Source: Oscheius tipulae (taxonomy: Eukaryota; Nematoda; Chromadorea; Rhabditida; Rhabditidae). Taken from it: a stretch of 64,000 bases of DNA. Within the stretch, counting starts at the first letter, position 1. Each line of letters starts with the position of its first letter. The translations under genes and the position numbers were made by a program. Below the pieces are notes generated by a model. That model worked only from the letters and a program-made list of their open reading frames with translations. It was not told where the DNA came from and made no database searches. The stretch covers positions 1,240,001-1,304,000 of the forward strand of contig JASJZH010000004.1 of NCBI GenBank assembly GCA_037178975.1, given 5' to 3'. Of the stretch, positions 59,547-64,000 are shown in pieces.

Positions 59547-62500
59547 CTATTTTGGTGTTCCGGGACCTCTCTTTTGCACCCACTTCACGTAGACATTGTT
59601 GTATTCACTGCTATGATGACGCATCAGATGCCGCATGAAATTCGACGAGCAGGGCGACTTGACAACTCCCGTACAGATAGCACATTGGGCATTTCCATCC
59701 TGTGTCCGCTTGAAGTACTCCCAGACCGGGTGCTCGGTTTTTCTGAAGTAAAACGTCTTTGCTTCAAGGTGGGTGCTTGTGGAGACAAACTGTATTAGTT
59801 TTTGCTCCAGCTGCCATGACGATCAAAGTTTAGACTAGCGAACTATTTATGCTTCAAGTTCAATACTTATTTGAACTGTGACAACTGTTCAAATTGCGAT
59901 TGTGTCGTGTTCAACTATGAGAAAACTTTCATTGCGATTCCAAAGTTAAAAACTGAGTATCCTCTGAACGGGATGAACTTTCTTGTTTCACACTCAGTAC
60001 ATAAAACGTAGGAACACCATTTTTCGTTGCGTATCTTCCCTGGGCATAAAAAAATAAGTGCATACCTGTTCCTCTTCATGTAAGGCTTCTCCCCACCACA
60101 GCTTCCTGGAGTAGCGGCGCTCGTCGAGGCCCAGGACTGACTGGAGCCGTGAATTATCACACCTAAATGCTTTTGTTTTCAAACAAAGCACAGTTGTTAG
60201 GTGCAACAAACTTTGCTTTTGCCTCGTTGGGCCGAGCTACCGTGACATGGCTTTGAGAAATACTTCCCAGAGACGCATCTCTCAGACTGACTCGATTTGG
60301 CTTGACTTGCAAGAGTAACTGCTGTCAGACAGTAACTGACAAATTAGACTACTCTACCGTATAGTCTCGACTACCAAACGAAAATCCCTTCCGTACTATC
60401 TCGACTACTTCGAAGAATTCTTTCCCAGTTTTCCCATCGATAAAGACTCACCGTTAGATCGAGTATCTAAAGCGCTCCCGGCTTCTATCGGCTGGTTGGC
60501 CTGCCACTGTCCCCATTGTGGTCTGCTCCAGAGGGAAGAGTCTTGAATCTGAAACTTTTTCACTTTCCTTTCTCGATTTTCACACTCACACTGCTTTCAT
60601 AAGCTTGTGAGTAGCCGGCCAGGTCGTTTTCAGCCGTCTGGGCTGTGTAAATGTCCGGATAGGCTTCGGTCTTCACGTAGCCATTGGCCAGAACATGGGC
60701 AATGTCAGCTCCAGGAGGCATCATGGGTCCTTTGGAGGATCTGGAAGATGAAAATTGGATTTGATTCATGTTTCACGATTTTTTGTAATTCGAAAAAAGG
60801 GCTTAAACAGGACTAAATAGTTTGCTCTACTTATTTCATTATATATGAACTAGTTGAAACATTTAGAAAGTTGAGACATCCAAACAAAGAAACAGAGACT
60901 GAGAGACCGAGAGACAAATTGTCCCCACCTGTACTGTCTAATCTGTACAATCAGATGCTGGTAGTCGTGCTGATGATGTCGCTCTAGATGCTTCGTCATG
61001 TTCGTCGCGCAGGCCGACTTGACCACCTGAAAGTTGTTGTTCTACTTTTAGCACCTTTCTCTCATTCTCTTTGCCATAAAAAAGAAGGTCAACATTTGTT
61101 TCAAATGCGTCTCTTGCCCCGCTATCAAGCCGCACAAATCGCGAATTGGTGTGACCTAAAAAAGGACGGTGAAAGCACTTTTCTCTTTTGGTCTACAAAT
61201 TAAAGGGTGATCGGGGAGGGTAGAGAGATGCGGATCAGATGGAGAAAGTTGAAACATGGATAGAAATGGCGGGAAAAATGTTTGTCCGTCGGTCGTCCAT
61301 TCGAAAAAAATCTTTCATAACTTTCATAACGTTTGGTGTTTCAACATCTAAAGGAGAGCATGATTTACAGGATTGTTTGATTCCCATCTTCTAAAAACTT
61401 AGACAAAAATTGATGTCACAGACCTAAAAATCTCGAAAGAGTTTGGGAAGGGACACCAAGGATCTACTAGGATGGTCACTCAAAGGAAGTATGTGGTTTT
61501 GCAAAGTTTTATGTTTCAAAACGAATAGTAGTGTGGGTTCTGAAGGTGGTCGACGCTACGTCAGCTTTTCAACTTCTTATCCTCTGACCTCGACTTTATG
61601 TTACAACTTTTGCAAGGCTTTGTGTTCCAAAGTGGGTATAAAGGTAGAAAGACTTTTTGATACTAACAGCCTATGACGAATGTGAAAAGACACGAAAATG
61701 CTTGTATTTGGGAAAAATGTATCAACGAGGATTGTCTACAGTACTCGAACGTATACCACGTCGTTTTTTCAAAGTTCTATGTTTCAAACTGCGTTGAACA
61801 GTAGAGTATCAACTGGTTGACGTTGGGCTGGTGCTATGCCTATGTAAAAAAAAAAACTAAACTTCAAAATTTTGGTTTCACTCTATGTAGTTAGGCAGGC
61901 TTATAGTATCTCGTAGGGCTCATCGAATAGTAGCCCGCTCTATGAGGAGGCTTCGGGTTTCTCGTGCTGAAATGGGACAAAGGATGCTCTGGATTTTCGA
62001 GTAATAACTAAAAAAATTAAAAAAAAAAAAAAAGGAATCTTCTAACTGGCTCGGGCGCAAAAAAAGTATTCAACTTTTGTAGCCTTTGGCGTTTCAATGG
62101 GTACAAAACGAGATCATTGTGCCAGTTTTTTTAGATTTTAGAAGCTTGTTCTCTGCTGACTCCAAAAAAAGACAAGGTTTTACATTTGTTTTCATAATTT
62201 ACATATTCCAGACAATTTGTGTGACGTTACTCAACATCTTGTATGCAGGATTACCAACCTTACTGCAAAGTTTGCACCGCACATTCTGGTCATCGAGACG
62301 AAAGAAATAGTTCCAGCATGGATTCTCTGTGGGTCTTCCTCGTTTAACTGGGGTGCTGTCTCCACTTCCAATGCTCGACTTATCCTCCAGTTTCTCCAGA
62401 TGGTCGTCTTCGGTTTTGATCTCTTCCTGGAAATGACTCTCTGTCTCTGTCTCTCTGTCCCTACCTTATGATACAGTCTCGGTGTCTCTTCAAAGCTCTT

Positions 62501-63738
62501 CTCTTGTGGTCTCACAAGCTCCGTCTGCGTCTGATAATCGTATTTGACTTGTTCGAACTTGGCTGTCTCGTACTTCGGCGTGCCCGACAGGTCTGGACAT
62601 CCCAGCGCCAGCTGAAAAAAATTGATCTTGTTGTCCAATAAGGATGGATCTCGTTTGCCAGGACTTGCGTTTTTTTGTAATTGGAATGATAATTCTGCGG
62701 TTTCAGTAATTTTGCAATAAAATCATGCAGCATGAGTCAACATTGAAAAATTTCATTGAAGTTTTATGAACGCGTGTTGGCACTTCTTAAGATGACCGTA
62801 CACGACCCAGCCTTTGTGCCGTCAAATTGAAACACAAAAGTTCCATTTTTTTTTCCTGTTGTGAGTCTGGAGAACCCCTACTGCTCTATAATATCTAGGC
62901 AATTTGAAAAACAACGAATTATCAGACGGAAAAGAATGAACTTTACAAAGACAATGCACTATTATACTTTCGTTATGTTGCTAAACCGAAAAGAACTAGA
63001 CCTGAAGACACTTTCGTATCCGAACAGTACTGTATCCTGCTCTTGAAGCAGTATACGCTCTTTTTTGTGCATAGAAGCATTGTGAGTTCTTGTGTTTTAC
63101 TTCGAGCAGTCGGTGAGTGGGATAAAACTATTCGTCATTTTGCACCGTCAATATGCAACAGATGAAACTTTTCCATAATTTCCACATCATCACCACTCAC
63201 ATCAGTTTCATACGCGGAGGCTGCTGCATCCAATCCCCTGAGATCCTGATACGGTAGCCACGAGGAGGTCAGGTCGCCGAGACCAACCGTTAGCAGGGGT
63301 TGACTTAGGGTCTGTCCCATCATGGCTGTCGAGTATGGATTCACGAGGATCGGATATGTTGGATCGGTTGGATCGCAGTTCATGGTCTGAAAAGTAGCGG
63401 TCACCTGAGGCAGAGAGAGCCAGAGAGACTGCGAGACAGAGAGACTGAGAGACAGACAGAGAGACAGACAAACAGAGACTGACAGAGACAGAGAGACAGG
63501 GGAAGAGAGACAGAGAGACAGAAAACTGTATAAGGACACGGATTGGAAAGGGTGGAATAGGTGGGAAATGGACTAGAGATGGACCTCGGATGTCGCTGCG
63601 GCGATTGCCGCCGATGGCGCAGCTGAAGACGACACGCCCCCGGCTGCTGCTACTGTTGTTCGGGATGCATGTGGTGGTGGCTGATGACGTCCAGCCAGCC
63701 AGACTTTACGCATCTGGAGGGCGGTGGAAGGGTGGTGT
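59547..63738 (-). CDS. Double BED zinc-finger DNA-binding protein (5' end uncertain)
   Basis: Nine exons in phase: 63738-63585, 63386-63201, 62611-62465, 62426-62259, 61026-60929, 60740-60590, 60548-60452, 60169-60066 and 59756-59547 (TAG), about 437 residues. Two BED fingers are present. The first reads CWNYFFRLDDQNVRCKLCSK, then VVKSACATNMTKHLERHH, split by an intron after the second Cys. The second reads VWEYFKRTQDGNAQCAIC, then SPCSSNFMRHLMRHH. Both keep the W-x-YF, C-x2-C and H-x4-H of the family. A TPVKRGRP stretch just before the first finger resembles an AT-hook. The N-terminus is His/Pro/Ala-rich and the middle contains VKTE and KTED sumoylation-like sites. BED proteins bind DNA in chromatin regulation; C. 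elegans members include BED-3 and DPY-20, and I cannot assign orthology. The first exon begins in phase 2, so translation starts either at an internal ATG there or outside the window. Confidence 0.8.
60231..60341 (+). repeat. MITE-like repeat, family B, copy 3 (BED-gene intron)
   Basis: GCCGAGCTACCGTGACATGG, TCCCAGAGACGCATCTCTCAG, ACTCGATTTGGCTTGACTTG and AACTGCTGTCAGACAGTAAC match the other two copies in order. The terminal repeat is less complete. Confidence 0.65.
63410..63535. repeat. Polypurine low-complexity tract in a BED-gene intron
   Basis: AGAGACAGAGAGACTGAGAGACAG-type repeats. Confidence 0.8.
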
Positions 63739-64000
63739 CTGAAAGAGAGATATTTTAAGGGTGCAACGGGAGGTTTTTTCAATGTTTTAAGAAGTTCAAA
63801 ACTTCTATGAACAAGAGTCTGGAACTTTGTTCGCTCCTAGAGCGCCATGTCATGTTTTGTGTCAAGACAGATAATTATTTCTTAGGCCCTGTAGACCGTT
63901 CATAGTTGTTTCTGTTTCACCATACCCTCAGCAATTAGGTTGCTTGGATATCTTCATGGATATTCTGCGCGAGGTATAATATAGCTACTGAAAACATTTC
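63739..64000. other. Upstream or intron sequence of the BED gene
   Basis: No exon recognised; one GTTTCA at 63914. Confidence 0.4.

Larger units (their letters stand above)
1322..63919. promoter_or_regulatory. Dispersed piRNA (21U-RNA) type-1 promoter motifs, about 200 copies
   Basis: GTTTCA (mostly TGTTTCA) on either strand occurs about 200 times by my hand count; about 40 would be expected at roughly 40% GC. C. elegans type-1 21U-RNA genes are single-RNA units driven by the Ruby motif CTGTTTCA about 40 nt upstream of a YRNT whose T is the first base of the piRNA. Of 37 copies checked, 23 have a YRNT 38-41 nt from the motif's last base and 12 have it at exactly 39 nt. Copies lie in introns and intergenic DNA in both orientations. 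They are almost absent from the coding exons and from the RTE element. About ten copies coincide with TTTCAG splice acceptors and should not be counted. Individual copies with exact spacing are listed separately. Confidence 0.75.

Noticed and set aside
1-64000. CRISPR array, operon structure or plasmid features
   Set aside because: Spliced eukaryotic genes throughout; no regularly spaced direct repeats.

Overview
The window is nuclear DNA from a nematode. The genes are split into many short exons by GT-AG introns, and several have TTTCAG acceptors. Two loci are diagnostic: a minus-strand FMRFamide-like precursor whose peptides follow the C. elegans FLP-1 order (KPNFMRYG, SDPNFLRFG, SQPNFLRFG, then further PNFLRFG copies), and an ortholog of the ciliary transport gene daf-10/IFT122. 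A Str-type chemoreceptor and an RTE-type retrotransposon fit too. The lineage is inferred: many exons, long introns and abundant piRNA-promoter-like motifs suggest a Rhabditina (clade V) worm, perhaps a diplogastrid, but I cannot name the species.

Layout: 1-665, 3' end of a CCHC zinc-knuckle (CNBP-like) gene (+). 2678-4096, secreted cysteine-rich protein (+). 5416-10580, rbd-1/RBM19 (MRD1), a complete 14-exon gene (-). 10981-11217, possible tiny two-exon ORF (+). 11769-13314, flp-1 (-) without a located signal-peptide exon. 15098-30446, daf-10/IFT122 (+), 28 exons, with an antisense tRNA-Leu(UAG) in one intron. 37440-48258, STAT-family transcription factor (+). 51132-56026, a neuropeptide precursor ending in a cysteine-loop CNMamide-like peptide (+), its first intron carrying an antisense RTE element flanked by a 10-bp target-site duplication. 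57195-58932, 7TM chemoreceptor (+). 59547-63738, protein with two BED zinc fingers (-), possibly continuing past the window.

The most striking signal lies outside the genes. The hexamer GTTTCA, usually as TGTTTCA, occurs about 200 times on both strands, roughly five times the expectation from base composition. It is concentrated in introns and intergenic DNA and nearly absent from exons and the retrotransposon. In about two thirds of 37 copies checked by hand, a YRNT tetramer lies 38-41 nt downstream, most often at exactly 39 nt. That is the layout of the nematode type-1 21U-RNA (piRNA) promoter (the Ruby motif, CTGTTTCA). The window is therefore best read as ordinary genes embedded in a dispersed, intron-rich piRNA locus.

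Other non-coding structure includes a dispersed hairpin family built on TGTTCTGCAAAGTTGTAG, a 110-130 bp MITE-like repeat in three copies, a perfect 24-bp inverted repeat with a second copy nearby, an intronic duplication, a GC-rich 20-bp perfect palindrome, and several polypyrimidine (CTCTGTCT-like) low-complexity tracts.
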